From Spirochaetota bacterium (GTDB lineage: Bacteria > Spirochaetota > UBA4802 > UBA5550): DNA of 63,785 nt. A program made the position numbers and the translations under genes. Each line of letters begins with the position of its first letter. The stretch's first letter is position 1. Below are positions 17,298-25,590 of this stretch, one piece after another. Below the pieces are notes generated by a model. It was given only the letters and a program-made list of their open reading frames with translations. It was not told the origin of the DNA and did not search any database. The stretch lies in assembly GCA_016928865.1 (NCBI GenBank), contig JAFGJX010000106.1, positions 1 to 63,785 of the forward strand, written 5' to 3'.

Positions 17298-18099
17298 GAT
17301 CTGGTCCGTCCATGTCCCGGAGTCTGCTTCTCTGGCGGCGCAGATACTCAATGTCAGCCGGGTCATCAACGATTTCCACCCTGCCCTGTCCGCGCCCGCG
17401 GCCCCTGAACTCCTTCACCCGACCGATGATCTTCCCGATCTCGCCCATGACATGGTCCTGAAAGCCGCCGGCGCCGGAATGCGGGGGCGGCGTCCTGGTC
17501 GCGAGTATGCGGATCCGGTCGATCTGATCCTTCTCGGTTATCTCGGTAATGAGGTTTATCGCGTTGTCCGAAACGCCGAGCACCAGCACCTTCCCGGCCA
17601 GGTCGACAACGTGAAGGAACTTGTTCTGTCCCAGGGAGGCCACCGACAGCACCTTGATCGCCTCGCCGCCGAAAACGCTTCCGCCCGCGCGTTTCGTCAC
17701 GAAGCGGTAAAAATAGTAAAATCCCCCGGCAAATATGCCGAGCACCAGGAGCATCTTGATAAACATCCAGGCCGCGGATTCCTCTTCCACCTGGGGCCTG
17801 AAATCGTCTTCCTTATACTCGGCCGCCGGCAGGCCGCCGGTCGCCTCATTCCCGGCGCCGGCAACGTCCGCATCACTTGCTTTGTCTTCCCCGCCGGTCT
17901 GTTCGGCGCCGCGACTCTCCTCTCTGGGATCCTCGCTTTTCTCCTTCTTCACCGCTTCCTGCTTTGACGCCTGCCGCTTCGGCTTCGCGAGAAGCGCGGG
18001 GGTGTACAGGGCCGCTGATACTGAAAACAGCGCCAGCACAATCACCGCTATACGATATACTCTGTTGTCACTCGTCATCATGTATGCGTTATGTCTCAT
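17290..18099 (-). CDS. fliO: FliO/FliZ flagellar biosynthetic protein
   Basis: FliO helps assemble the FliP complex. This 269-residue version has an N-terminal signal or anchor (about 15-35), then a long Lys/Glu/Gly-rich periplasmic linker. A membrane segment MFIKMLLVLGIFAGGFYYFY lies around 111-130. A cytoplasmic SpoA-like domain (KVLSVASLGQNKFLHVVDLAGKVLVLGVSDNAI) is typical of FliO. The C-terminal tail is long, basic and Gly/Arg-rich. Spirochaete literature often calls this gene fliZ. It overlaps fliP by 8 bp. Confidence 0.9.
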   Translation of the reverse strand: MRHNAYMMTSDNRVYRIAVIVLALFSVSAALYTPALLAKPKRQASKQEAVKKEKSEDPREESRGAEQTGGEDKASDADVAGAGNEATGGLPAAEYKEDDFRPQVEEESAAWMFIKMLLVLGIFAGGFYYFYRFVTKRAGGSVFGGEAIKVLSVASLGQNKFLHVVDLAGKVLVLGVSDNAINLITEITEKDQIDRIRILATRTPPPHSGAGGFQDHVMGEIGKIIGRVKEFRGRGRGQGRVEIVDDPADIEYLRRQRSRLRDMDGPDHV

Positions 18100-18141
18100 T
18101 AAAAAATAGGAAAAAATATGGCGATGCTCGCCACCGCCATG

Positions 18142-19191
18142 TTATTGCAATCCCGCCAGCCGATCGGCGGGACTCACGATATCCGTGACCCGGACCCCGA
18201 AATTCTCATCAATGACCACGACCTCGCCCTTCGCTATCAGCTTGCCGTTGACCAGCAGGTCCACCGGCTCACCCGCGAGCTTGTCGAGCTCTATAATCGA
18301 TCCTTCGCCCAGTCCCAGGATGTCCTGCACCAGCTGAGTCGTCCTTCCCAGCTCGACCGTCAGGGTCATCGGGACGTCCAGAATCAGGGAAATGTTCCCT
18401 CCCACGCTGGGAGGGATCCCCTCGTCAAGAGGGGGAAATTTCACCGGGCTTATCCCCACCTGTCCCGCATGGGCCGGAAACTGCTGCGGCTGGCTCACCG
18501 GCTGGCCCATGCCGCCCGTCGCGCTTGAAAGGCCCTGGGCCATTCCCGTATCCATGATATGATAGAGCTTGGAGTTCATCACTCCGTCAATCGCGAAATC
18601 GTAGGTTATCTTGACCAGCTCGCCTCCCGGAGGCAGCTGGAGATCGCCGCCGCCGCCCGCCAGAGACAGGGTCGCCGGCGTGGTGTTGATGCCGCCGCCC
18701 AGCGAACCGCTGAACTGCGTCGCCATGGACGAGAGAAGCTGATTCGTGAACTCCTGAATCGTGCTCTGATGCGCTTCCGACAGCTCCGCCGGCGGCACGC
18801 CCCGGTCATCGCCCATCATCAATGAAGAGATGGAGCCCGCATCAGAATAATTAAATACGACAAGATTGCGTCCGTTCAGGGCACCGGAAAAATCCATGGC
18901 CACCTGAACATAGCGGCCGGAAAAATCGGCCCGCACCGCGTCCTGGCTCTTCACCTCGATAAAGGGACGCGATATCCTCAGGTTCCTTCCTCCCAGGTAA
19001 CCCGAGAGGGACGGCGCTACCGATCCGACGGCGGCGTTGAGCGCGTCGCGAATGGCGTTCATCTCGCTCGGCGGAAAGAGACCCCTCCCGCGCCCCGAGT
19101 CAGCGGCCTGAGCGCTGGAGGGAGACATTATTTCATCTGCGCCCTGTAATAACGCATCTATTTCGTCTTGTGATAATGATCCGTCACCCAT
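18142..19191 (-). CDS. fliY: Flagellar motor switch protein FliY/FliN
   Basis: A 349-residue C-ring protein. The N-terminal LSQDEIDALLQG (about 6-17) is the CheY-P-binding EIDALL motif shared by FliM and FliY. The middle (about 45-230) is a CheC-like domain with the LSEAHQSTIQEFTNQLLSSM helix and a Gly-rich insertion. The last about 80 residues (LDVPMTLTVELGRTTQLVQD ... LLVNGKLIAKGEVVVIDE) form the FliN SpoA domain. This is the FliY architecture found in spirochaetes and Firmicutes. No fliM lies next to it; fliL follows directly upstream. Confidence 0.93.
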   Translation of the reverse strand: MGDGSLSQDEIDALLQGADEIMSPSSAQAADSGRGRGLFPPSEMNAIRDALNAAVGSVAPSLSGYLGGRNLRISRPFIEVKSQDAVRADFSGRYVQVAMDFSGALNGRNLVVFNYSDAGSISSLMMGDDRGVPPAELSEAHQSTIQEFTNQLLSSMATQFSGSLGGGINTTPATLSLAGGGGDLQLPPGGELVKITYDFAIDGVMNSKLYHIMDTGMAQGLSSATGGMGQPVSQPQQFPAHAGQVGISPVKFPPLDEGIPPSVGGNISLILDVPMTLTVELGRTTQLVQDILGLGEGSIIELDKLAGEPVDLLVNGKLIAKGEVVVIDENFGVRVTDIVSPADRLAGLQ

Positions 19192-19238
19192 ATGTTCCTC
19201 CCTCGATAAGTTGACTCGTTGCGAAAACCCGGGCCGGC

Positions 19239-19772
19239 CTAGTTGACCACCAGCTCCTTGAAATACACTTCCTTAACCTTGCCCGATATGAGAATAACGT
19301 TTACATGCGCCTTTATCTCTTCCGCGAGAGCGACCGTGTCGCTCACCGAGTCAAGATCCTCGTATTTTTTTCCCTGCAGGATAATATTCACCACGTGCTG
19401 TATCTGGTCGCGGCGCTGCACCAGCTCGTTGTTCAGCTCGACATTCGGCTCGTACGCAAGCGAAATCTTCATCTTGATGAAATGCGGCTCGGCGTCCGAC
19501 GTGGTTTTGGAAAAATCAGGCAACTCGAAACTGGCGAGCGGAGCAGGAGGCGGCGCCGCCACGATGTCCTGGCGCTTCTGGTAGCTGCTCTCCTGGACAT
19601 ACTTCGCCACCAGGTAGGAGATGCCGGTCACCAGCACGACGAGAAGGATACCGCCCGCGACGTAGAGCAACATCTTTACGATCTTCGAAGCCTCGAAGCG
19701 TCGCCCCCCCTCTTCCTCCTTTGGCGTTTCCTCTTCTTCCTCGATTATCTCTTCTTTTTCTTCTTCGCCCAT
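19239..19772 (-). CDS. fliL: Flagellar basal-body-associated protein FliL
   Basis: A 177-residue inner-membrane protein that surrounds the stator. It has a very acidic N-terminus (Glu-rich, about 1-25), one membrane segment VKMLLYVAGGILLVVLVTGI (about 32-51), and a periplasmic stomatin-like domain. That domain begins around HFIKMKISLAYEPN and contains RRDQIQHVVNIILQGKKYEDL, the typical FliL block. The ribosome site AAAAAGGAACC precedes the start well. It is the first gene of the export block; motA and motB, often upstream in spirochaetes, are not present here. Confidence 0.93.
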   Translation of the reverse strand: MGEEEKEEIIEEEEETPKEEEGGRRFEASKIVKMLLYVAGGILLVVLVTGISYLVAKYVQESSYQKRQDIVAAPPPAPLASFELPDFSKTTSDAEPHFIKMKISLAYEPNVELNNELVQRRDQIQHVVNIILQGKKYEDLDSVSDTVALAEEIKAHVNVILISGKVKEVYFKELVVN

Positions 19773-19932
19773 GTCGGTTCCTTTTTATAATCTGTAATAT
19801 TAACAACAGGACTTGCAGAATAATTTCTTTTTGAAAATCTCTCTCATCATTAAAGGCTTTGAACCATTATTAATTTAATTATAAACACCACAAAAATAAA
19901 ATTATAATTAAATTAATGTAGAAATATGTGAC

Positions 19933-19962
19933 ATAATTACCATATATGACTATTTATGTCAA
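19933..19962 (-). promoter_or_regulatory. Possible sigma-70 promoter for the fliL operon
   Basis: On the minus strand a TTGACA box (19957-19962) is followed 18 bp later by AATTAT (19933-19938). The predicted transcript start lies about 150 nt upstream of the fliL ATG. TGACAT/ATGTCA half-sites (19929-19934 and 19956-19961) bracket the box and could be an operator. No clear sigma-28 box was found. Confidence 0.4.
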
Positions 19963-20049
19963 TTAATTTATTCATTTTTAAAAAAATGTACCATACGATT
20001 TTTTTCTTCAATTTATAATCAATTTTCACCACACCTGCTTAATAATTGA

Positions 20050-20152
20050 CTTGTTGCACAACAATGTTTCACGCTTGCCGGTAAACCACGGCGGGGAGCT
20101 TAATAGGGGCTTCGTCCCTTTGACTCCCTTTGAAAATTTAGTACTGCAACAA
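20050..20152. repeat. TTGTTGCA-bounded inverted-repeat segment
   Basis: TTGTTGCA (20050-20057) and TGCAACAA (20145-20152) are exact complements 103 bp end to end. Inside is an AGGGGCTTCGTCCCT-like hairpin (about 20105-20119). The GC content of the core is higher than the flanks. This could be a small non-autonomous element or a regulatory stem; no second copy is visible in the window. Confidence 0.4.
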
Positions 20153-20342
20153 ATATACTATTTCAATGATCAATAAATACACCTATAATATTTTCGGCAA
20201 AAACACGTGAGGGAAGAAATTAATTTTTACCCGATGGAGCATGAAGCATAAATTATCCGGAATATAGCATATTAACACCAGAGGATGAGGAGCAAAAAAC
20301 GAAAAAATGGCCGAAAAAAAGGATAGGGCGGTATCTGTTCAC

Positions 20343-20693
20343 TCACTTGCTGTTTTTTTCAAGATATTCCATCTCGAACTGTGTGCGTGTCATGATTTTA
20401 AAGAATTTACTCAATTTTGCGGTTTTGAACACATTGAAGATGATCTCACTGAGGTCGAAAAAAACCAGTTCCGTCTTGATTTTCATGGCGCTGTTAAGGA
20501 ATTTCACCAGGATCCCTACAGCGGAAGAATCGATATATTTAATATTCCTGCAATTAATGGCAATAACCCTGGGGTGCCGCGCTAGCTGCTCATCCCATAT
20601 CTTTTCAGCCTTCTCAATGCTTTCGATATAGAATTCGCCGTCGATCGACATTATCGTAACAGCGCCATGATGTTCACAGGATATTGAAACCAT
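20343..20693 (-). CDS. STAS-domain anti-sigma-factor antagonist
   Basis: The ATG at 20691-20693 is chosen because AAGGAG lies 6 nt upstream. The product is about 116 residues and consists of a single STAS domain. The phosphorylatable serine motif is YIDSSAVGILVKFL (residues about 55-68), matching the DSSGLG-type site of SpoIIAA/RsbV proteins. Such proteins bind an anti-sigma kinase when unphosphorylated. No cognate RsbW-like kinase or PP2C phosphatase is in the window. It lies downstream of flbD on the same strand (57-bp gap) and may belong to the motility regulon (inference). Confidence 0.88.
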   Translation of the reverse strand: MVSISCEHHGAVTIMSIDGEFYIESIEKAEKIWDEQLARHPRVIAINCRNIKYIDSSAVGILVKFLNSAMKIKTELVFFDLSEIIFNVFKTAKLSKFFKIMTRTQFEMEYLEKNSK

Positions 20694-20750
20694 ACACAAC
20701 TCCTTGGTATATACAAAAGCAAAAAAAAACGGTCATATGTCAAGATTTAA

Positions 20751-20963
20751 TTATACCGCTGCGTCGCTACCCGCCGCGATTTTTTTTCGCACCAGCAACT
20801 GGTACTCGAGAATTCTGTCTATTATCTCCTGCACCGATTCGCGCACAACATATTTCTTTTCGTTTGTCATGGTTATGACGCTGTCAGGCGTTGCCTCAAT
20901 GGTCTCGATATGCATGTCGTTAAGAGTAAACTCGGTACCGTTGAGCCTGTGGAGTGTTATCAT
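20751..20963 (-). CDS. flbD: Flagellar protein FlbD family
   Basis: A 70-residue protein beginning MITLHRLNGTEFTLN, the diagnostic FlbD start, followed by IETIEATPDSVITMTNEKKYVV and a short basic C-terminal helix. In many spirochaetes and Firmicutes flbD opens the motA-motB-fliL operon. Here it instead overlaps the end of the maf-type gene by 4 bp (ATGA) and is followed by the STAS gene. Role in motility is known only by association. Confidence 0.92.
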   Translation of the reverse strand: MITLHRLNGTEFTLNDMHIETIEATPDSVITMTNEKKYVVRESVQEIIDRILEYQLLVRKKIAAGSDAAV

Positions 20964-21871
20964 TTCTTTCTCCTTTTTTTCTTTTTACCGCCGTCAATGG
21001 CGCTGAAAAAAGCGCTTAATTCCGTTTTTATCACATATTTTTCCGAGCATCCTGGAACACTGCAGTCATACACGGGCGACCGCCCTCCCCGAAAAAGGTC
21101 CTCCAGCCACATCTTGGCTGCAAGGAACTGCCTGGTGGTAAAAAAATCCCGCTCACCCCGCCGTATCCTGTATTCCATGGCGCGCCGAGAGCGCGCCATC
21201 TCGCGGGTCTCGGACGTTTCCAGCCGACTCGATCCGGCAAGGAGGGCCCGGCACGCAACGGCGCCGCGCGCGTAGAAGCGATCGGAAAAGCCGAGATCGT
21301 TTCCCGCCATGACAAGACCGCTGATGCCGCATCCGAGGGCAAATGCCACCGCCTGGGTGGTGACCAGGCTCCCCGTCGCGACTGATCCAAGCTCCAGTCC
21401 TGCCGTTTCCCAGAGTTCGCGGTAGGAAGCATCATCAATCAGCCAGTTGTAAAAGCTGATGTCACCGCGCCATCGCATGAGGTTGGCGTGGGACATGCAG
21501 CTGAAGGCAATCAGGTGCATCCGGGCTGTATCGATTCCCCCGAAAAAATCGACGGGACTTGTTTCGCAGGATATAACGAAACGCGGCCGGATACCGCTTT
21601 TCACAAGCGGCCCGAGCGCCATGTCGGCGGCAATGTATACCATTTCGTCACGGTACTGAAGCTTTTTTAACGCGGCATAATGTTTTTCGAGCGACGGGCC
21701 CGCGCCGATGACCACGGCCGTCCTTCCCTCGAGGCAGGGAACGATTCTCTTCAACCCGCCGTAGCGCCGTATCAAGGGCAGGTTCTTCCCCAGATTCCGC
21801 CTGAATGCACCCAGACGTTCCGCCAGTATCCCCTCATTCAGGTTTCTGTAGAGTTGGTCCTTGTCTACCAT
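20960..21871 (-). CDS. Motility-associated factor (Maf/MptE-like, DUF115) glycosyltransferase-like protein
   Basis: The ATG at 21869-21871 (MVDKDQLYRNLNEGI) fits the family; the longer frame reaches 21913. About 303 residues. The Rossmann-type nucleotide-binding motif VVIGAGPSLEKH (about 66-77) is followed by the AADMALGPLVKSGIRPRFVIS block, and later by ISGLVMAGNDLGFSDRFYARG. Together these define the DUF115 family. Maf proteins transfer pseudaminic or related nonulosonic acids to flagellin in other bacteria. Nucleotide-sugar genes are not nearby. The C-terminus is Lys/Arg-rich and overlaps flbD. Confidence 0.87.
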   Translation of the reverse strand: MVDKDQLYRNLNEGILAERLGAFRRNLGKNLPLIRRYGGLKRIVPCLEGRTAVVIGAGPSLEKHYAALKKLQYRDEMVYIAADMALGPLVKSGIRPRFVISCETSPVDFFGGIDTARMHLIAFSCMSHANLMRWRGDISFYNWLIDDASYRELWETAGLELGSVATGSLVTTQAVAFALGCGISGLVMAGNDLGFSDRFYARGAVACRALLAGSSRLETSETREMARSRRAMEYRIRRGERDFFTTRQFLAAKMWLEDLFRGGRSPVYDCSVPGCSEKYVIKTELSAFFSAIDGGKKKKRRKK

Positions 21872-21929
21872 GGCTCCTGTGAATCCGGCAGATCCATCAC
21901 GGCGGCGAGGCAAAATCGGGCGGCCTTTC

Positions 21930-22544
21930 TTATCCCCTGAGCAACGCCGTTACAAACTTCACAATTTCGAGATAATCCATCTCGCCCTGATCCGAGGGAT
22001 CGATGGATTCGAGCAGACCGACAAAGAGCACGATGGTTTGCGTGATCCTGGAAAGGTACTTCGAGGACATGTCGGATCTCCTTCTCCCCCGCTCCCCCGT
22101 TCCCTTCGCCAGATCGGAAATTATGTTGTCGTAGAAATTCCGGTGCAGCCGTATATACTTGCCAATAATCTTCATTATTTTCTCATCTTCGAAGGCGTAG
22201 AGGATAATATTAATAATGATCTTGATGTTCCGCTTGTCGATGATAAAATTCTCGGCGCCTACCAGCGCGGAGATCGGGGCGACCTCATCGGTCCCCAGCT
22301 CCCATTCAAGGATCGAGCTGTGCGCCTCAACGAACTCGGTAAAAATCTCCTCGATCAGCTCCAGGTATATGTCTTCTTTCGTGGGGAAATAATGGAGCAC
22401 GCCACCCTTGGAAAACCCGGCTTCATCAGCTATCTCCTGTACTGTTATGCGGGAATATACATCTTTGTCCAGAAGCCGCTTCAGGGCCTCAATTATGATT
22501 TTTCTTTTCTTTTTTGCCTTTTCTTCTTTCGGGATTGCAACCAT
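21930..22544 (-). CDS. TetR/AcrR family transcriptional regulator
   Basis: A 204-residue one-component repressor. The N-terminal helix-turn-helix (about 12-58) reads IIIEALKRLLDKDVYSRITVQEIADEAGFS and ends with GGVLHYFPTKEDIYLELIEE, the standard TetR DNA-binding layout. The C-terminal ligand domain is all helical without a recognisable ligand motif. It faces tsaE divergently across 157 bp, an AT-rich gap likely to hold its operator. Its regulated gene is not evident. Confidence 0.92.
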   Translation of the reverse strand: MVAIPKEEKAKKKRKIIIEALKRLLDKDVYSRITVQEIADEAGFSKGGVLHYFPTKEDIYLELIEEIFTEFVEAHSSILEWELGTDEVAPISALVGAENFIIDKRNIKIIINIILYAFEDEKIMKIIGKYIRLHRNFYDNIISDLAKGTGERGRRRSDMSSKYLSRITQTIVLFVGLLESIDPSDQGEMDYLEIVKFVTALLRG

Positions 22545-22701
22545 ATCTCATCCCCCTGTATGTGTCTGAGAGGCATATTTCTTAAGCGAATCATAAATAA
22601 TCAAGGAAAAATTACAATTCATTTTTTTATTTGCCCCCTTGAGGAGCAAAACTCGCTTTTTGCTTGCCTTCATCAGGCATCACGGCGCAGAATGTACCGG
22701 C

Positions 22702-23127
22702 ATGATCAGTAATTTCATATCACATTCGGAAGAGGAGACGCGCGCATTCGCGGAAAAACTCGGCATGAACGCGCTCCCCGGCGCGGTATTCGCTATCACG
22801 GGCGGCCTCGGCTCGGGCAAGACGATCATGGCAAAGGGGATCGCCAGAGGAATGGGGATTCACGAGGAGATCACGAGCCCCACCTTCACCCTCATGGAGA
22901 TATACGAGGGGACCATCCCCCTCTATCACTTCGATCTCTATCGCATAGAGAACCCCGGCGAGCTGGACCAGCTCTTCTTCGAGGAATACTGGGAGGGCGA
23001 CGGCGTTTCCGTGATCGAGTGGGCGGAGAAGGCCGCGGGCAGGCTTCCCGCGGGCCGCACCGCGATCACCATAGAGCGAACCGGCGAAACAAGCAGGAGG
23101 ATAATCCTTGAACGTCCTGGTGATTGA
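22702..23127 (+). CDS. tsaE: tRNA threonylcarbamoyladenosine biosynthesis ATPase TsaE
   Basis: The ATG at 22702 (MISNFISHSEEETRAFAEKL) fits the family; the upstream frame from 22639 is not needed. About 141 residues. Walker A is GGLGSGKTIMAKGIARG. TSPTFTLMEIYEG and LYHFDLYRIENPGELDQL are classic TsaE motifs. EWAEKAAGRLP is the C-terminal signature. TsaE is required with TsaB, TsaC and TsaD for t6A37 formation. The end overlaps tsaB by 20 bp. Confidence 0.96.
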   Translation: MISNFISHSEEETRAFAEKLGMNALPGAVFAITGGLGSGKTIMAKGIARGMGIHEEITSPTFTLMEIYEGTIPLYHFDLYRIENPGELDQLFFEEYWEGDGVSVIEWAEKAAGRLPAGRTAITIERTGETSRRIILERPGD

Positions 23128-23830
23128 CACCGCTTCATCGCTCGAGATAATCGCCGCCTGCGCGAAACGAGGAGGCGCGATGTCCTCGGCGCTGCCGCAG
23201 ACTTCCCACTCGGTGACCATCCTGCCGGCCATAGACCGCTGCCTCTCACGGCTGGGCATCACACCCGGCGATCTCGATCTCATCGGCGTCGGCGTGGGAC
23301 CCGGTTCGTTTACCGGCATACGGATAGCCGTCTCCACCGCGCGCATGCTCGCGCAGGTTCTCGGCAGACCCCTCGTCGGACTGCCGACGCATCTGATCTA
23401 CGCCGTCTCGATCAGCGCCGAAGAGGGGGACGCCATCCTGGTCGCCTTCGACGCGAAGAAGGGGCGCGTCTTCGGCGCCCTGTACCGGAAAACAGGCGAC
23501 GGGACGGTCCCGCGCGAGATCATACCGCCCGGCGATTACTCGATCGAGCACCTCGCCAGCGGCTCGGAAGCCGCAAGAACGACACACTGCATCGGCAACG
23601 GCACGGAAAAATACGCACGCGAGCTTTCAGCCATGCTGCCCCGTGCGGTCACGCCGGACATCCATCCGGACGCCGGCACCATCTGCGCACTGGCGGTCGA
23701 TACCTACCGGAAAGATCCCGGCCGATACGGCGATTACAACAATGTTGTCCCGGATTACGCGAGAAAGTCGGACGCGGAGGAAGCGCTGGATAGGAAAAAC
23801 AAAGCGGGCCCTACTGCGTCGGCGGGTTAG
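23108..23830 (+). CDS. tsaB: tRNA threonylcarbamoyladenosine biosynthesis protein TsaB
   Basis: A 240-residue ASKHA-fold protein, partner of TsaD. It begins with a TTG codon (23108-23110) inside the end of tsaE, giving MNVLVIDTASSLEIIA, as in the family. VGVGPGSFTGIRIAVSTARMLAQVLGRPLVG (about 60-90) is the diagnostic TsaB block. The C-terminal 20 bp are convergent with and overlap the end of the PilZ-type gene. The TTG start and overlap imply translational coupling to tsaE. Confidence 0.95.
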   Translation: MNVLVIDTASSLEIIAACAKRGGAMSSALPQTSHSVTILPAIDRCLSRLGITPGDLDLIGVGVGPGSFTGIRIAVSTARMLAQVLGRPLVGLPTHLIYAVSISAEEGDAILVAFDAKKGRVFGALYRKTGDGTVPREIIPPGDYSIEHLASGSEAARTTHCIGNGTEKYARELSAMLPRAVTPDIHPDAGTICALAVDTYRKDPGRYGDYNNVVPDYARKSDAEEALDRKNKAGPTASAG

Positions 23831-25016
23831 GCTGCGTCTCCTTTTTCCTGTCCCTCATCGATTTTATCAGCTTCGCCTTGTAGTCGGTCTCCATCGGCTT
23901 CAGGATGGAGTAGTACCGTTTCATCTCGTCCTTGCGGGACGAGTTGCCGCCGAAATCGACGCCGACCAGCAGGTTCCCCTCCTCGTCAATGACGGACACC
24001 TTCACCTCCCCGAAGATGGTGATGGGCGCTTGGAGCTTGAAGACGAGGTCGAATATGAACCCCTTCGAGCGCATGATGTACTTCTGAAGATTTTTATCCG
24101 TTATCTTGAGCTTGGCCCCGCCGCGGCTGATGTCGATTACCCGCTGATGCAGCGGTATCAGGTGGGTATTGGCGTCCCGGATCCGGTCGATCAGCTTGAA
24201 TGAATGGTCCTTGAGCAGCAGCACATCATCGAGGGTAAAATTCCTGCCCTTTGATATGAGCTGTATGTAGGCGAAGGGGACCGTCGAAGACGACTCGGTG
24301 ATGTAGATGATCGGCACCGCCAGGATCGACTTGTAGCCGCGCTCTATGTAGCGCTTCATCACGGCCGCAAGATCATCGCCGTACAGCTCGCCCATGTCGA
24401 CGAAATCATCGTTCATCGCCTTGTATGATTCCTGCTCGGATGTATTGGCGATCCAGAGGGTCTGACCGGTCTTTTTGAGCTGCACCAGGAGCCGGTCCCT
24501 GTCATCAGGCTTGAACACGTCCACCCGCACGACATCGCTCATCTTGGAATTCTGAGACTGGAACTGTTCCAGAACGACCTTAATGCTGGTGGGGATACTG
24601 AAGCTGGAGACATCGATGGTATGACGCGAAATCCTGAAATTCGTAGCTACGACGTCATCCGGGGCGACCTTGAAGCGCAGATCGCGCCGCCCCCGCAGGG
24701 CCCGCCGGGCGCTGTTGACCTTGCAGTGATAATAGCCGGGTCCCCGCTCCTCAACCACATCCAGGTCAATCTCGATATACTTGTCCGAGAGGCCGTATAT
24801 TATGATACCGCCCCCCTCATTTTTGTAATTTGGATCGGTGACCAGCATCATTGTGCCGTCGGGAAGGTATTCGTTGATATTGACCTCGGTCTTATCAATT
24901 GCATATTTGATATAGAGCTTTCTGCTGGCAAACTGCGACTTCAGTATATTGATGACATCCTCAAGCGTCTCAAATTCCTGAAAGTCCCTGTTTTTTCTTT
25001 GATTAACCTGGATCAA
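23811..25016 (-). CDS. PilZ-domain protein resembling leptospiral DUF1577
   Basis: A 401-residue cytoplasmic protein. The N-terminal part (about 1-140) is beta-rich and resembles the YcgR-N/PilZN type, ending in an Arg-rich RRALRGRRDLRFK stretch. The central part (about 150-290) is a GAF-like mixed domain with YKSILAVPIIYI. The C-terminal part (about 300-385) has VIDISRGGAKLKI, which matches the D/NxSxxG PilZ motif, followed by LLVGVDFGGN. Overall layout recalls the DUF1577 proteins of Leptospira (memory, not searched). Likely a c-di-GMP effector (inference). Its last codons overlap the convergent tsaB by 20 bp. Confidence 0.72.
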   Translation of the reverse strand: MIQVNQRKNRDFQEFETLEDVINILKSQFASRKLYIKYAIDKTEVNINEYLPDGTMMLVTDPNYKNEGGGIIIYGLSDKYIEIDLDVVEERGPGYYHCKVNSARRALRGRRDLRFKVAPDDVVATNFRISRHTIDVSSFSIPTSIKVVLEQFQSQNSKMSDVVRVDVFKPDDRDRLLVQLKKTGQTLWIANTSEQESYKAMNDDFVDMGELYGDDLAAVMKRYIERGYKSILAVPIIYITESSSTVPFAYIQLISKGRNFTLDDVLLLKDHSFKLIDRIRDANTHLIPLHQRVIDISRGGAKLKITDKNLQKYIMRSKGFIFDLVFKLQAPITIFGEVKVSVIDEEGNLLVGVDFGGNSSRKDEMKRYYSILKPMETDYKAKLIKSMRDRKKETQPNPPTQ

Positions 25017-25110
25017 AATTGCGCCCCTGATAGCAATGGCCTTTAAAATAGCGGATAATACCGCCCATTTATATTATCGAATAAAAGGTGAAGTTAGTTA
25101 ATAAATTAAT

Positions 25111-25150
25111 GATGTAATTTAAAGGAGGCTTCCCTCCTTTAAATTACATC
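25111..25150. terminator. 18-bp-arm hairpin between the Lys-rich gene and the PilZ gene
   Basis: Exact complementary arms 25111-25128 and 25133-25150 around a CTTC loop, with GC at the loop end and AT-rich feet. It lies 27 bp beyond the minus-strand stop of the Lys-rich protein. The feet supply U-rich sequence, although no clean U-run follows. It is most simply a factor-independent terminator that also insulates the PilZ gene promoter. Confidence 0.65.
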
Positions 25151-25176
25151 AAAAACAGGCCGGAAGCAAGCGGTCA

Positions 25177-25380
25177 TTATTTCTTTTTTTTGACCTTCTT
25201 TACCTTCTTGACTTTCTTTGCCTTGGCCGCAGCTGCCTCTCGCTTCATCGCGTTTTTCATTTCGCCTTTCAGCTTGGCAATCTGCGCATCAACCGTGCGC
25301 ATCTCTTTCTGGAGCGTCTTCTTTCTCGACTCCTTGCCCTTGATGAGATACTTGATGAGATTCGTTGTCTTTGCTGCCAT
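25177..25380 (-). CDS. Small Lys-rich protein with histone-H1-like tail
   Basis: A 67-residue very basic protein. The first about 45 residues form a mixed-charge helix (ESRKKTLQKEMRTVDAQIAKLKGEM). The last about 22 residues are an Ala/Lys tract with repeated KKVKKV units. GAGGTGGGG precedes the ATG as a strong ribosome site. Such tails occur in nucleoid-associated or RNA-binding small proteins. No domain is recognised. It stands alone, with a terminator-like hairpin downstream. Confidence 0.7.
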   Translation of the reverse strand: MAAKTTNLIKYLIKGKESRKKTLQKEMRTVDAQIAKLKGEMKNAMKREAAAAKAKKVKKVKKVKKKK

Positions 25381-25590
25381 TCCCCACCTCGCTTAATAAA
25401 TTTTATCAGACCTCACACAACAGTAAACGCATCCACCGTGTTAAAAGGACCTCCCGCGGCGGTCAGAACACTATTATAACATTTACGGATTATTTTTCAA
25501 GGAATTTTTATGTCTCATTGCACCGGGAATGTGCTTGAATTCGTAAGGCCGGGAAATGATACTGCCGTATCCAGTGTGAGGCAGGCTCCC

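Larger units (their letters stand above)
19773..20342. other. 570-bp AT-rich gap upstream of fliL
   Basis: No credible gene. The half next to fliL is very AT-rich and holds a possible promoter (19933-19962). The far half contains a 103-bp segment bounded by TTGTTGCA/TGCAACAA (20050-20152). The stretch 20153-20342 is A-rich with no start-stop pair worth calling. It is probably the main promoter region of the fliL operon and the 3' region of the STAS gene. Confidence 0.6.

Noticed and set aside
16197..17408. 403-codon plus-strand frame opposite fliQ and fliP
   Set aside because: Extreme His/Arg/Asp content is the complement of hydrophobic membrane codons in fliP/fliQ; no motif.
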